Positions 42,043 to 50,901 of a stretch of 64,000 bases of DNA are shown piece by piece (positions within the stretch are counted from its first letter, which is position 1; each line of letters opens with the position of its first letter). The translations under genes and the position numbers were made by a program. The notes beneath the pieces were generated by a model. It saw only the letters and a list, made by a program, of their open reading frames with translations, had not been told where the DNA came from and searched no databases. The DNA is from Arcobacter aquimarinus (GTDB taxonomy: Bacteria; Campylobacterota; Campylobacteria; Campylobacterales; Arcobacteraceae): the NCBI RefSeq assembly GCF_013177635.1, contig NZ_CP030944.1:1054001-1118000 (forward strand), read 5' to 3'.

Positions 42043-42615
42043 ATGGTAGAAATAAACCGAAAAACGAAAGAAACTGATATTAGCTGTAAAATAGATATAA
42101 ATGGCTCTGGAAAATCAAATATCAAAACAGGTGTTGGTTTTTTTGATCATATGTTAGAGGCTTTATCAAAACATAGTGGTATTGATATTGAATTAACTTG
42201 TGATGGTGACTTACATATTGATGCACACCATACAGTTGAAGATTGTGGAATTGTTTTAGGACAAGCTTTAAAAAAAGCAATTTTTCCAATTAATGCTGTT
42301 GAAAGATATGGTAATGCAACAGTAGTTATGGATGAAGCAGCAACTACTTGTGCTTTAGATTTATCAAATAGACCTTTTTTAGTTTATGAAGTAAATGTAA
42401 GTGGAAAAGTTGGAGATTTTGATGTAGAATTGGTCGAAGAGTTTTTTCATGCACTTGCAGGAAATGCTGGATTGACAGTTCATATTATTCAAGATAGAGG
42501 AAGAAATAAACACCATATTTTAGAAGCTAGTTTTAAAGCATTTGCAGTAGCACTTCGACGTGCTTTAGTTAAAAATGAAAGATTAGGAATTCCGAGTACA
42601 AAAGGTGTTTTATGA
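42043..42615 (+). CDS. hisB: Imidazoleglycerol-phosphate dehydratase
   Basis: 190 residues, the monofunctional form without the phosphatase domain. The metal-binding motifs are intact: VGFFDHMLEALSKHSG, DAHHTVEDCGI, EEFFHALAGNAGLTVH and HHILEASFKAFAVALRRAL. It makes imidazole-acetol phosphate in histidine synthesis. It lies 9 bases after rlpA and overlaps kdsC by 4 bases, so it is embedded among envelope genes away from other his genes. Confidence 0.95.
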   Translation: MVEINRKTKETDISCKIDINGSGKSNIKTGVGFFDHMLEALSKHSGIDIELTCDGDLHIDAHHTVEDCGIVLGQALKKAIFPINAVERYGNATVVMDEAATTCALDLSNRPFLVYEVNVSGKVGDFDVELVEEFFHALAGNAGLTVHIIQDRGRNKHHILEASFKAFAVALRRALVKNERLGIPSTKGVL

Positions 42616-43109
42616 TAGAACTTATTGTTTTAGATGTTGATGGTACTTTAACAGATGGTAAAATTACTTATTCTTCAACTGGTGAAGAAACAAAATCTTT
42701 TGATGTTGCAGATGGTTTAGCAATAGCTGTTTGGACAAAGAATCTTGGAAAAAAAGCAGCAATTATAACAGGTAGAAATTCATCAATAGTTGAAAGAAGA
42801 GCAAAAGAGTTAAATATTACACATCTTTATCAAGGTGTGAAAAATAAACAAGAAGTTTTAGAAAATATTTTAAAACAAGAGAAATTATCTTGGAATCAAG
42901 TAGCTGCAATTGGTGATGATTTAAATGATTATAATATGTTAAAAAAAGCAGGTTTATCTTTTACTCCTTCGAATGGTTCAGAGTATTTAAAAGAGTTTGT
43001 TCACGTAATATGTAAAAAGAAAGGTGGAGAAGGAGCAGTTAGAGAGATGTTAGAATATATTTTTAAAGAAGATAATTTAGAAGAGGAATTTTTAAACGCA
43101 TGGGTATAA
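42612..43109 (+). CDS. kdsC: 3-deoxy-D-manno-octulosonate 8-phosphate phosphatase
   Basis: 165 residues. The HAD nucleophile motif LDVDGTLTDGKI lies at the N-terminus, followed by KSFDVADGLAIAVW, the Thr/Gly motif IITGRNSSIVERRA, and AAIGDDLNDYNML with the Mg-binding aspartates. It lacks a cap domain, as KdsC does. The enzyme releases phosphate from KDO-8-phosphate, a step in inner-core LPS synthesis. It overlaps lptC by 10 bases, consistent with an LPS operon. Confidence 0.88.
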   Translation: MIELIVLDVDGTLTDGKITYSSTGEETKSFDVADGLAIAVWTKNLGKKAAIITGRNSSIVERRAKELNITHLYQGVKNKQEVLENILKQEKLSWNQVAAIGDDLNDYNMLKKAGLSFTPSNGSEYLKEFVHVICKKKGGEGAVREMLEYIFKEDNLEEEFLNAWV

Positions 43110-43630
43110 AATCTTTTACAACATTACTTTTATTTGTATCTATTTTCGCTTATTTTATACCTATAAAAAAGCCAGAAAAATCTCAAGCTGAAAAAGATTT
43201 ACCACAAGTAATTTTTGAAAAACCTATTATGTATACATTAAATGATAGAAGTATTTATAGAGTTGTAATTGCAGAACACGCTGTAAAGTATCAAAATAGA
43301 GATGAAATGTTTAATGCTGATATAACACTAAAAAATCAAGATGCAACAAAAGAGTTTAATAGTGAAAATTTAAAAGCAGACAAAATAATCAAAAAAGGCG
43401 ATATTTATACTTTAACAAATAATGTAAAATATAAAAGAGATAAATTTGTTAAGTTAGATACAGACCATTTAATTTATGATGATATAAATAAAATAGCAAA
43501 AAATAATAAACCTTTTGATGGTATTTATAATGAACATATTTTCAAAGGTACAAATTTATATTTAGATATAAATAATGATAATATAAAAGCTGAAAATGCA
43601 CATTTTGAAATTGATATGAAAAAAAATTAA
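43100..43630 (+). CDS. lptC: LptC-like LPS transport protein
   Basis: 176 residues. One N-terminal membrane anchor (TTLLLFVSIFAYFIPI) is followed by a periplasmic beta-jellyroll typical of LptC/LptA: FEKPIMYTLNDRSIYRVVI, AKYQNRDEM-like strands, and KGDIYTLTNNVKYKRDK. Sequence conservation of LptC is low, so position between kdsC and lptA carries much of the argument. It passes LPS from the LptBFG complex to LptA. Confidence 0.82.
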   Translation: MGIKSFTTLLLFVSIFAYFIPIKKPEKSQAEKDLPQVIFEKPIMYTLNDRSIYRVVIAEHAVKYQNRDEMFNADITLKNQDATKEFNSENLKADKIIKKGDIYTLTNNVKYKRDKFVKLDTDHLIYDDINKIAKNNKPFDGIYNEHIFKGTNLYLDINNDNIKAENAHFEIDMKKN

Positions 43631-43642
43631 AAAAGGGAAAAG

Positions 43643-44137
43643 ATGAGATATTTAATAGGTTCTATAATTTGTTCTACACTTTTATTTGCACAAAGTGAAA
43701 CTTTAGTTATTGATGCACAAGATTTTCAAGCAGATGATAAAAAAGGTGTTTCTATATTTACAGGAAATGTAAAGATAAAAATGGGACAAGATAAATTAAA
43801 TGCAAATAGAGTGGATGTATTTTTTACGACTAATAAAGAAAATAAAAAAGTACCTTTAAGATATGAAGCTATGGGTAATGCAGATTTTGAAATAGTTACA
43901 GAAGATAAACATTATATAGGAAATGGAGATAAGATTATTTATTCTCCTCAAAAAGAAGAATATACAATTATTGGTAATGGATTTTTACAAGAAAAAAATG
44001 ATGATAGAAAAGTTTATGGAGATACTATTTTTGTTAACCAAATAACAGGTGAAGCTAAAGTAAAAGGAAATGAAAATAAACCTGTTAGATTTATAATAAA
44101 TGTAGATCGTGGTGAAGATAAAGGAAAAAATCAATGA
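43643..44137 (+). CDS. lptA: LptA-like periplasmic LPS bridge protein
   Basis: 164 residues. A cleaved signal peptide (residues 1-17, ending LLFAQ) is followed by an OstA-like beta-jellyroll: LVIDAQDFQADDKKGVSIFT, GNVKIKMGQDKLNANRV and YIGNGDKIIYSPQKEEY. It forms the periplasmic bridge that carries LPS to LptDE. GGGAAAAG precedes its ATG. The end overlaps engB by 4 bases. Confidence 0.88.
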   Translation: MRYLIGSIICSTLLFAQSETLVIDAQDFQADDKKGVSIFTGNVKIKMGQDKLNANRVDVFFTTNKENKKVPLRYEAMGNADFEIVTEDKHYIGNGDKIIYSPQKEEYTIIGNGFLQEKNDDRKVYGDTIFVNQITGEAKVKGNENKPVRFIINVDRGEDKGKNQ

Positions 44138-44745
44138 GAATTATTGATGCAAAATTTTTGCAATCAGCACAAAGTGTAGAAGATTCACCGCCACCAAATG
44201 TAGCAGAAGTTGCATTTTTAGGACGTTCAAATGTTGGTAAATCTTCACTTTTGAATACTTTAACAAATAGAAATGGTTTAGCTAAATCATCTTCAACTCC
44301 CGGAAAAACTCAGCTTATAAATTATTTTGAGATTAAATTTAAAACTGAAAGTGAAGAGACACCATATTTATTTACAAGATTTGTGGATTTACCTGGGTTT
44401 GGTTATGCTAAAGTAGCAAAAAGTTTAAAAGCTCAATGGAATAGAAATCTTACTGGATATTTAGAATTAAGACCAAATTTACAAATATTTGTACATTTAA
44501 TTGATGCAAGACACCCAGAACTTGAAATAGATAAAAATGTTGATGAGTTTTTGAAAGATATAAAAAGAGGCGACCAAATAATAATTCATGCTTTCACGAA
44601 AACTGATAAATTAAAACAGAATGAATTAGCTCAATTAAGAAGAGTATACCCTGAAGGAATTTTTATATCTAATTTGAAAAAAAGAGGTATAATAGACCTT
44701 CAAAATAAAATAACAGGATATTTATTTGGAAATCAGATTTTATAA
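44134..44745 (+). CDS. engB: Ribosome-biogenesis GTPase EngB/YihA
   Basis: 203 residues. The GTPase motifs are G1 GRSNVGKSSLLN near residue 30, G2 SSTPGKTQLINYF, G3 VDLPGFGYAKVAKS, and G4 FTKTDKLKQNE. EngB binds GTP and assists 50S subunit maturation. Its end overlaps the acetyltransferase gene by 20 bases. Confidence 0.95.
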   Translation: MRIIDAKFLQSAQSVEDSPPPNVAEVAFLGRSNVGKSSLLNTLTNRNGLAKSSSTPGKTQLINYFEIKFKTESEETPYLFTRFVDLPGFGYAKVAKSLKAQWNRNLTGYLELRPNLQIFVHLIDARHPELEIDKNVDEFLKDIKRGDQIIIHAFTKTDKLKQNELAQLRRVYPEGIFISNLKKRGIIDLQNKITGYLFGNQIL

Positions 44746-45187
44746 ACCAACGGTTGTAGACATTCCTAAAATGCAGGATTTAGTAAAAGAAGAAGTAGAA
44801 AAAGGAAAAATTCTTTTAAGAACAGCTGATGAAATGGCAACAACTATTCGTTCATATACAGTTGTTGAAGTTGATGGAAAAATGGCTGGTTTTACTGCAA
44901 CTCATATTCACTCTCCAAGACTTGCAGAAGTTAGAAGTTTAGTTGTAGGAAAAGAGTTTCGTGGTTTAAAACTTGGAAAAAAACTTGTTGAAGCTTGTAT
45001 AAATGAAGCAAAACAATATGGAATAGAACAAGTTTTATCTTTAACTTATGAAAAAGGTTTTTTTGAAAGTTGTGGTTTTAGAGAAATAGCAAAAGAAGAG
45101 ATACCTGAACATAAAATTTGGGCTGATTGTATTAGATGTAAACATTTCCCAATTTGTGATGAAATTGCTATGGTGATTGATTTATAA
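44726..45187 (+). CDS. GNAT N-acetyltransferase, short ArgA-like
   Basis: 153 residues from TTG with AGGA 7 bases upstream. GNAT motifs are visible: AEVRSLVVGKEFRGLKLGKK (acetyl-CoA loop) and ISHILSLTYE-like VLSLTYEKGFFESCGFREI. The C-terminal end KIWADCIRCKHFPICDE is the cysteine pattern of short N-acetylglutamate synthases found in bacteria lacking a classical ArgA. An arginine-pathway role is therefore likely but not certain. It ends the tatD-to-engB operon and converges on the MocR gene. Confidence 0.75.
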   Translation: MEIRFYKPTVVDIPKMQDLVKEEVEKGKILLRTADEMATTIRSYTVVEVDGKMAGFTATHIHSPRLAEVRSLVVGKEFRGLKLGKKLVEACINEAKQYGIEQVLSLTYEKGFFESCGFREIAKEEIPEHKIWADCIRCKHFPICDEIAMVIDL

Positions 45188-45194
45188 AATCAGA

Positions 45195-45226
45195 TAAAAA
45201 TTAAAAGTTTTAACTTTTAATTTTTA
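45195..45226. terminator. Bidirectional terminator
   Basis: A perfect 15-bp stem, TAAAAATTAAAAGTT pairing with AACTTTTAATTTTTA around a TT loop. It lies just after the acetyltransferase stop and overlaps the MocR stop at 45224. Confidence 0.8.
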
Positions 45227-46594
45227 CTGAATTCTTTTAACTTTGAACCAAATTTCACTAAAAGTTTTTATTGCATTTTCTATTTCAAACTCTTCAAAAC
45301 CACCAAATCCCAAAGCTACTACTTTTTCAAGATTAAAAAACTCTTTAAAATAGATTTTTACATCTTTTTCTTGGGCTCTTTTTTCAAGCTTTTCTAAATC
45401 AATATTTACAAGGGGTTTTATCAAAAAGTTTAACCCACTTCCTTCTCTTAAGATTTTTATCTCATTTTTTAAATAACTTTTTAAATACTCTTTCATTAAG
45501 TTATGTTTTTTTCTATTTGAATTTCTGATTTTTCTAAGATGTTTTTCCCAATAACCTTCTTTTAAAAAAAGTGTTAATGTTTTTTGAATATCTATTGGAA
45601 CTTGTGAAAATACAAAATCAAAAACATCATGATAAATATTCAATAAACAGTTTGGCAAAACAATATAAGATACTCTCAAAGCAGGAGAAAGAGCTTTTGA
45701 AAAAGTACCTAAATAGATAACTCTATCACTATTTTCTAAACTTTGCATAGAAGGAATAGGGCGATTATAATAGCTTAGTTCACTATCATAATCATCTTCA
45801 ATGATAAAAGCATCATTGTTCTTTGCCCAATTTATAAGTTTTATTCTATTTGCAATTGGCATTGTAATTCCAGTTGGAAATTGATGGGAAGGTGTTGTAT
45901 ATAAAATCTTTGAATCACTTTTTTCTAAAAAATTCAAATCTAAACCATCTTTATTTATAGGAATAGCATTTATTTCAAAAGAAGATAACTCAAATACTTT
46001 TCTTGCAACTCTATATCCAGGAGATTCAATAGCAACTTTATTTGAAATTTTTTTTAAAATATTTGCTAGAAGAAACATAGAATTAGAAAATCCATTTGTG
46101 ATGACAATTTGTTCTGTATTACATATAACTGCTCTTGAGTTTAGAAGATATTTTTTTATCTCTTTTCTTAGCTCATAATCACCTTGAAAATTTGAATAAA
46201 CTCCATAATGAACATCTTCTTTTACAACTTTATTATAAAGTTTTAACCACGTTTGTTTTGGAAAAGAATTTTTATCGAGACTTGCAGGAAAAAAGTTTAT
46301 TTTATAGTTTTTTTCTTCTTTTATTTCATCTTTTTTATTTTCAATTTGAGAGTTGAATTTCTGGTAAATCTCTTCACAAACATAATAACCACTCTTTTCA
46401 AAACTTTGTATGTATCCTTCACAACAAAGTTGATTATAAGCAGTTTGAACAGTTGTTTTACTAAGTTTATAATCATTTGCAACTTTTCTTATGGAAGGAA
46501 GTTTTACTCCAGCTTTTAGCACATTTTTTATTTCATTTTTCATTTGTTCATAAAGTTGAATATAAAGAGGTGAATTGTTATCAAATTTATACAT
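45224..46594 (-). CDS. MocR-type regulator (GntR domain fused to aminotransferase)
   Basis: About 456 residues from the ATG at 46594, which has AAGGAC upstream; a longer frame from 46642 would add an unrelated hydrophobic stretch. The winged helix is at the N-terminus (SPLYIQLYEQMKNEI, LPSIRKVANDYKLSKTTVQT). The rest is a fold-type-I aminotransferase domain with the PLP-binding Lys in YLGTFSKALSPALRVSY. MocR proteins sense PLP or amino compounds, and some (PdxR) control vitamin B6 genes. It diverges from two PNPOx-fold genes, its most likely targets. Confidence 0.9.
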   Translation of the reverse strand: MYKFDNNSPLYIQLYEQMKNEIKNVLKAGVKLPSIRKVANDYKLSKTTVQTAYNQLCCEGYIQSFEKSGYYVCEEIYQKFNSQIENKKDEIKEEKNYKINFFPASLDKNSFPKQTWLKLYNKVVKEDVHYGVYSNFQGDYELRKEIKKYLLNSRAVICNTEQIVITNGFSNSMFLLANILKKISNKVAIESPGYRVARKVFELSSFEINAIPINKDGLDLNFLEKSDSKILYTTPSHQFPTGITMPIANRIKLINWAKNNDAFIIEDDYDSELSYYNRPIPSMQSLENSDRVIYLGTFSKALSPALRVSYIVLPNCLLNIYHDVFDFVFSQVPIDIQKTLTLFLKEGYWEKHLRKIRNSNRKKHNLMKEYLKSYLKNEIKILREGSGLNFLIKPLVNIDLEKLEKRAQEKDVKIYFKEFFNLEKVVALGFGGFEEFEIENAIKTFSEIWFKVKRIQ

Positions 46595-46621
46595 AACTGT
46601 CCTTATTAAAAAACTAAAAAG

Positions 46622-46656
46622 TGTATCTTTTATTAGGTACAAAATATTGATATTAT
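46622..46656 (+). promoter_or_regulatory. Candidate MocR operator and -10 box
   Basis: TGTATC (46622-46627) and GGTACA (46636-46641) form an imperfect inverted repeat around the -35 position of a promoter whose -10 box TATTAT lies at 46651-46656. It is in the divergent region between the MocR gene and its presumed target. Confidence 0.45.
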
Positions 46657-46683
46657 ACGAATAATTACTTAAAAAGGAAAAAG

Positions 46684-47049
46684 ATGAACGAAAAAATAGA
46701 AAATATTTTGAAATATGAAGGTGTTTTTAGTGTAGTTGCCAAAGGCGATGATTTTCCTCATATCGTAAATACTTGGAACTCTTATGTTAGCTTTAAAGAT
46801 AACAATATTTTTCTTCCAGTTGCAGGTATGAATAAAATGGAAGAAGTATTAAAAAATGAAAATAGAGTAATTGTTGTTATTGGAACAAAAGAACTCATGG
46901 GATTACATGGAATGGGTATGGGAGTGAAAATAGTAGGAAAAGCAAAAATATTTCAAGATATAGAAGAATACGAAGTAATGAAAACTAAATTTGAATGGGC
47001 AAGAGCAGTTATGAAAATAGAAATACTTGAAGCTTATCAAACAACTTAA
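46684..47049 (+). CDS. Small PNPOx-fold flavin-binding protein
   Basis: 121 residues. The compact split barrel resembles small FMN-binding proteins: VFSVVAKGDDFPHIVNTWNS, NIFLPVAGMNKMEEVLK and MGVKIVGKAKIF. A flavin-linked redox role is likely; the substrate is unknown. The ATG has AAGGAAAAAG upstream. It lies 11 bases before a second PNPOx-fold gene and diverges from the MocR regulator. Confidence 0.8.
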   Translation: MNEKIENILKYEGVFSVVAKGDDFPHIVNTWNSYVSFKDNNIFLPVAGMNKMEEVLKNENRVIVVIGTKELMGLHGMGMGVKIVGKAKIFQDIEEYEVMKTKFEWARAVMKIEILEAYQTT

Positions 47050-47060
47050 AAAGGAAAAAG

Positions 47061-47660
47061 ATGAGAAGAAAAGAGTTTAATGTAAAAGATGAAAATAGCA
47101 TAAATGAGATATTAAAAGTTTGTGAATATGGCACTTTAAGTTTAATAAGCCAGGGGAAACCATATTGTGTAGCTTTGAATTTTGTATTTTTTGAAAATTC
47201 TATCTTTTTTCATGGTGCAAAAGAGGGAAGAAAAATAGAAGCTATAAGTTCAAACCCAAACGCAGCTTTTTTAGTAGTAAAACCATACTCTTTTATACCT
47301 TCATATTTTAGTGATACGATGGCTGCTTGTCCAGCAACACAGTTTTTTGCTTCAGTTTTATTTGAAGGAAAGTTGAAATTTATAGAAGATGGAAATAAAA
47401 AAGCTGATGTTTTAAATGCTTTGATGAAAAAGTTTCAAAAAGAAGATAGTTTTGAAGAAATTGCTTATAATAAAGCAATGTACACAAAAATGCTTGATAA
47501 AACGGCAATTATTGAGTTAAAAATTGAAACACAAAGTTGCAAGATAAAAGTAGGGCAAAATTTAAATGAAGATAGAAAAAGTAAAGTTATGGAAAAGCTA
47601 AAAAACAGAAATTTTCAAATAGATGATGAGACTATAAAACAGATGAAAATACATAGTTAA
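47061..47660 (+). CDS. PNPOx-fold protein (nitroimidazole-resistance-like)
   Basis: 199 residues. The pattern RRKEFNVKDENSINEILKVC, then YGTLSLISQGKPYCVALNF and IFFHGAKEGRKIEAISSNPN, matches the Nim-like branch of the pyridoxamine-phosphate-oxidase fold. Such enzymes bind FMN and may reduce nitro compounds or other small molecules. It is second in the pair under probable MocR control. It ends in a 15-bp terminator stem shared with the convergent efflux gene. Confidence 0.8.
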   Translation: MRRKEFNVKDENSINEILKVCEYGTLSLISQGKPYCVALNFVFFENSIFFHGAKEGRKIEAISSNPNAAFLVVKPYSFIPSYFSDTMAACPATQFFASVLFEGKLKFIEDGNKKADVLNALMKKFQKEDSFEEIAYNKAMYTKMLDKTAIIELKIETQSCKIKVGQNLNEDRKSKVMEKLKNRNFQIDDETIKQMKIHS

Positions 47661-47687
47661 AAAAGATTTATAAAATCTTTTTTAACT
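47655..47687. terminator. Bidirectional terminator with both stop codons in the hairpin
   Basis: A perfect 15-bp stem, AGTTAAAAAAGATTT pairing with AAATCTTTTTTAACT around an ATA loop. It holds the stop of the PNPOx gene (47660) and that of the efflux half-gene (47668). Confidence 0.85.
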
Positions 47688-49323
47688 GATTTTTTATAAT
47701 AACAGGCACAAAAAACATAGAAACAACATAAGAGATAAGTGTTCCTCCTATTAGTGCAACTCCAAGTCCTCCAAATACTGCATCATTTGCAATCAATGCA
47801 CTTGCGAAAACCATCGTTAAAACAGTTAAAATAATAGGTTTTGACCTTGTTGCTGTTGCTTTTGCAATAGCTTCATTTATTGTAAGATTTTTTTCAATTA
47901 CAAGTTGTTTTGAAAAATCTATAATTAATGTTGAATTTCTTGAATTTATTCCAATAAGTCCAATAAATCCAATAAGTGAAGTTGCTGTTAAATAAAATGT
48001 ATCTGGTGTTATTAAATCCATAATTATATGAGCAAAGATAACTCCAATAATTGAAATAAAACTAGATAATACAATCCCACCTGATATTGCAAAACTTTTA
48101 TAATACATAACCATTAAGAAGAATATTAAAACAAGTGCAATTATAAATGCTCCACCTAAATCAATAAATGTATCAATTGTAACTTTTAATTCTCCATCAA
48201 AAACTAGATCAAATCTTTCACCTGTTTTTTTATCGATAAATGCAAGATTTAGAAGATTTGTTTTAATCACCTCATAATCATTTGATAAAGAGTTTAACAT
48301 TTCATTTCTTGAATCAAGTAGTGGATAGATTTGACTATCTTTATTTGTTTCTGCGATTATATTTATCATTGGATTTAGATTTTTTGAGGTAATTGTTGGC
48401 TCTTTTATAATCTCTTTTATAGAAACTAATTCAGAAATATTTATCATATTTCCTTTATTATTCATAATCTTTAAAGTTTGAAGTTTTGTTTGTAATGATT
48501 GTTTTGAACTATCCTTTAAATTTTTTGAATCATCTAATCTTAAAAAGATTGGTATTTGACTTTGAACATTTTTATCATTTATAACAGAGATATTCATCCC
48601 TTCAAAAGCCAAATAAAGAGTATTTTTAAGTTGTTCTAAATCAATGCCACTAATTAAAGTTTTATTATTATCAACTTCTAATTCATACATTATAAAATCA
48701 TCATCAGCCAATATATCAATATCAACTAATGTTGATTGATTTTTTAAAATTTTGGCTATTTTTAATGCAAAATCTCTTCTTGTTTCAAAACTATTTCCAC
48801 CATAAATTTCAGCAACAATAGAAGCAAGTACAGGTGGACCTGCTGGTAATTCTATAAATTTGATATTTGCATCATATAAAGTACAATTTTTTTGAACTTC
48901 TTCCCTTATATTACTAACTAAATTATAAGAAGTTATATTTCTATCTTTTGCTTTTTTTATATTTACCATAAGTTCAGCTTGAGATTCTTTATCTTTTAAT
49001 GCACTTTGTTTGACTAAAGCTGCAAAATCAAGAGGTTGTCCTTCTCCTATAAAAGCTGAAATATTAGTGATATTTTTTTCTTTTTGAAGATTTTTCACAA
49101 TACATTGAATTATTTCTTTTGTTTGATTAATACTTGAACCATCTTTTAAATCCACATAAATTGAAAAAGTATCAGAATCTTTACTTGGAAGCATTTTTGC
49201 TTTAGTAATTTGTGTTGGAAAGGTTAAAACACTTAAAATAAATAAAATAAAAGTAATCAAATAAACTAAAAAAGATTTTGTTTTACTTTCTAAAATACTA
49301 TATATAAATTTTTCTAATTTCAT
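47668..49323 (-). CDS. RND efflux permease, C-terminal half
   Basis: 551 residues. It begins with a membrane span (residues 15-36, the equivalent of TM7). A periplasmic porter/docking region (40-370) follows, then five spans including DLGGAFIIALVLIFFLMVMY, TATSLIGFIGLIGINSRNST and AVFGGLGVALIGGTLISY. This is exactly the second half of an AcrB/MexB-type pump. It has its own ATG and a weak ribosome site (TAGGATAG) after the stop of the N-terminal half, 9 bases upstream. The two halves together would give about 1070 residues, the size of a whole pump. Confidence 0.85.
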   Translation of the reverse strand: MKLEKFIYSILESKTKSFLVYLITFILFILSVLTFPTQITKAKMLPSKDSDTFSIYVDLKDGSSINQTKEIIQCIVKNLQKEKNITNISAFIGEGQPLDFAALVKQSALKDKESQAELMVNIKKAKDRNITSYNLVSNIREEVQKNCTLYDANIKFIELPAGPPVLASIVAEIYGGNSFETRRDFALKIAKILKNQSTLVDIDILADDDFIMYELEVDNNKTLISGIDLEQLKNTLYLAFEGMNISVINDKNVQSQIPIFLRLDDSKNLKDSSKQSLQTKLQTLKIMNNKGNMINISELVSIKEIIKEPTITSKNLNPMINIIAETNKDSQIYPLLDSRNEMLNSLSNDYEVIKTNLLNLAFIDKKTGERFDLVFDGELKVTIDTFIDLGGAFIIALVLIFFLMVMYYKSFAISGGIVLSSFISIIGVIFAHIIMDLITPDTFYLTATSLIGFIGLIGINSRNSTLIIDFSKQLVIEKNLTINEAIAKATATRSKPIILTVLTMVFASALIANDAVFGGLGVALIGGTLISYVVSMFFVPVIIKNQLKKIL

Positions 49324-49332
49324 TAAACTATC

Positions 49333-50892
49333 CTACAAAATTTTTTTTACTAAATAAGGTGTAAAAGCATAAGCTATAAATAAAGACATAGCTAATGAAA
49401 TAGGTACAAAAACAGGAAGAGGGTACATAAATTGCCCCATCATTCCACCAACAAAAAACATAGGTATAAAAGTCATTATAATTGCAATTGTTGCTATGTT
49501 TGTAGCATTTCCTATCTCATTTGTTGCATTTATTGAAAGAATATTTATATCCATATTTGGGGATTCTGTTTTATGTCTGTGAATATTTTCAATAACAATA
49601 ATAGCCGCATCAACCAGCATTCCTAAAGATACTATTAGGGCAAAAAGAGTAATTCTATTTATAGTCTCTCCCAAAATAAAACCTATAAATAAAGTTAAAG
49701 ATAAAATCATAGGAACCATTAAAGAAACAATCATAGCCTCTTTTCGTCCTAGTGTAAAAATAAGTAAAATAGCAATTATTACAATTGAAATTAAAAGATC
49801 TTTCACAAGTGAATTAACAGCATTATTTGCTGTGTAACCATCATCTCTAGTTATAACATATTTTATATTTTTTGCTAATAACTCATCTTTTATTGATTCC
49901 ATATATGCAAAAATCTCTTTATTAATAGTTACAGAATTAGAACCTTTTAATTTAGAAGCAGTTAGAGTTAATTGATTTATCTCTTCAAAATCTTCAATTA
50001 CGTTTCTCTCATAAATTAAAGCATCTTTTTTATTTTGAATATCAAAAGATTTTTCAACTGTTGCAATATCTTTTAGATAAATTGGTGTTTGAAAATTATA
50101 AGAAATGATTAGATTTTTTAAATCATTTTCATTTTCAATTGCTTGTTTTATACCAAATACTACAATATTAGAGTCGTTTGTATTTGTTGTAATATTTGGA
50201 GTTTTATAAGATAGTGCTTGAATTTGTTGCATAACTTGACCTAAAGATAAGTTATAGCTTGAAAGTTTGTTTGCATCAACTAAAACATTAAATTGGTCTT
50301 TTTTTTCACCTTTTAAATCAACTAAAGCTACATTTTTTATTTTATTTATCTCTTTTGTGATTTTACTTACTGTATTGTATAACTCAGTTTGTGAAACTAA
50401 ATCTTTCCCTTTTTCTTTTTGGCTATAAAATGCAATTGTAGCTATTGGAATATCTGTATCTATATCCATAGTTTTGATTATTGGTTGCATTGCATTTTGT
50501 GGCATTAAATCCATATTTCTCATAACTTGGTCATATAGTTTTAGATTTGATTTCTCTTTATCTTCTCCTATATAGTATTGAACTTGAACAATTCCAACAG
50601 AATCTTTTGCATAAGAGTAAATGTGTTCAACCCCTTTTATCTCTTTTATTTTCTTTTCAAGAGGTTCTATTATTACTTTTTGAATTTCACTAGGAAGTGC
50701 ACCAGGAAGCGCAACAATTACCACTCCACCACTTACTTTTATTTGAGGATTTTCTTCTCTTGGCATAAAAACTAAAGAGATATAACCTAAAGCTAAAATA
50801 AAAAACCCAAAAATAAAAGTCAAGGGATGATTTATAAAAGCTAAAGATAATCTTCCAGCAATATTTAGATTTTTATCAATATTTCCATTCAT
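49333..50892 (-). CDS. RND efflux permease, N-terminal half
   Basis: 519 residues. TM1 (FIFGFFILALGYISLVFMP) leads into a porter domain with EENPQIKVSGGVVIVALPGA. TM2-6 include the proton-relay motif SLGMLVDAAIIVIENIHRHK near residue 420. The protein ends LVKKIL just after TM6 (VFVPISLAMSLFIAYAFTPY), then TAG. It is therefore a complete N-terminal half and not a random truncation. Secondary transporters of the RND class export drugs, metals or lipids with the adjacent adaptor and TolC-like proteins. Confidence 0.85.
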   Translation of the reverse strand: MNGNIDKNLNIAGRLSLAFINHPLTFIFGFFILALGYISLVFMPREENPQIKVSGGVVIVALPGALPSEIQKVIIEPLEKKIKEIKGVEHIYSYAKDSVGIVQVQYYIGEDKEKSNLKLYDQVMRNMDLMPQNAMQPIIKTMDIDTDIPIATIAFYSQKEKGKDLVSQTELYNTVSKITKEINKIKNVALVDLKGEKKDQFNVLVDANKLSSYNLSLGQVMQQIQALSYKTPNITTNTNDSNIVVFGIKQAIENENDLKNLIISYNFQTPIYLKDIATVEKSFDIQNKKDALIYERNVIEDFEEINQLTLTASKLKGSNSVTINKEIFAYMESIKDELLAKNIKYVITRDDGYTANNAVNSLVKDLLISIVIIAILLIFTLGRKEAMIVSLMVPMILSLTLFIGFILGETINRITLFALIVSLGMLVDAAIIVIENIHRHKTESPNMDINILSINATNEIGNATNIATIAIIMTFIPMFFVGGMMGQFMYPLPVFVPISLAMSLFIAYAFTPYLVKKIL

Positions 50893-50901
50893 TTAAATTT
50901 C

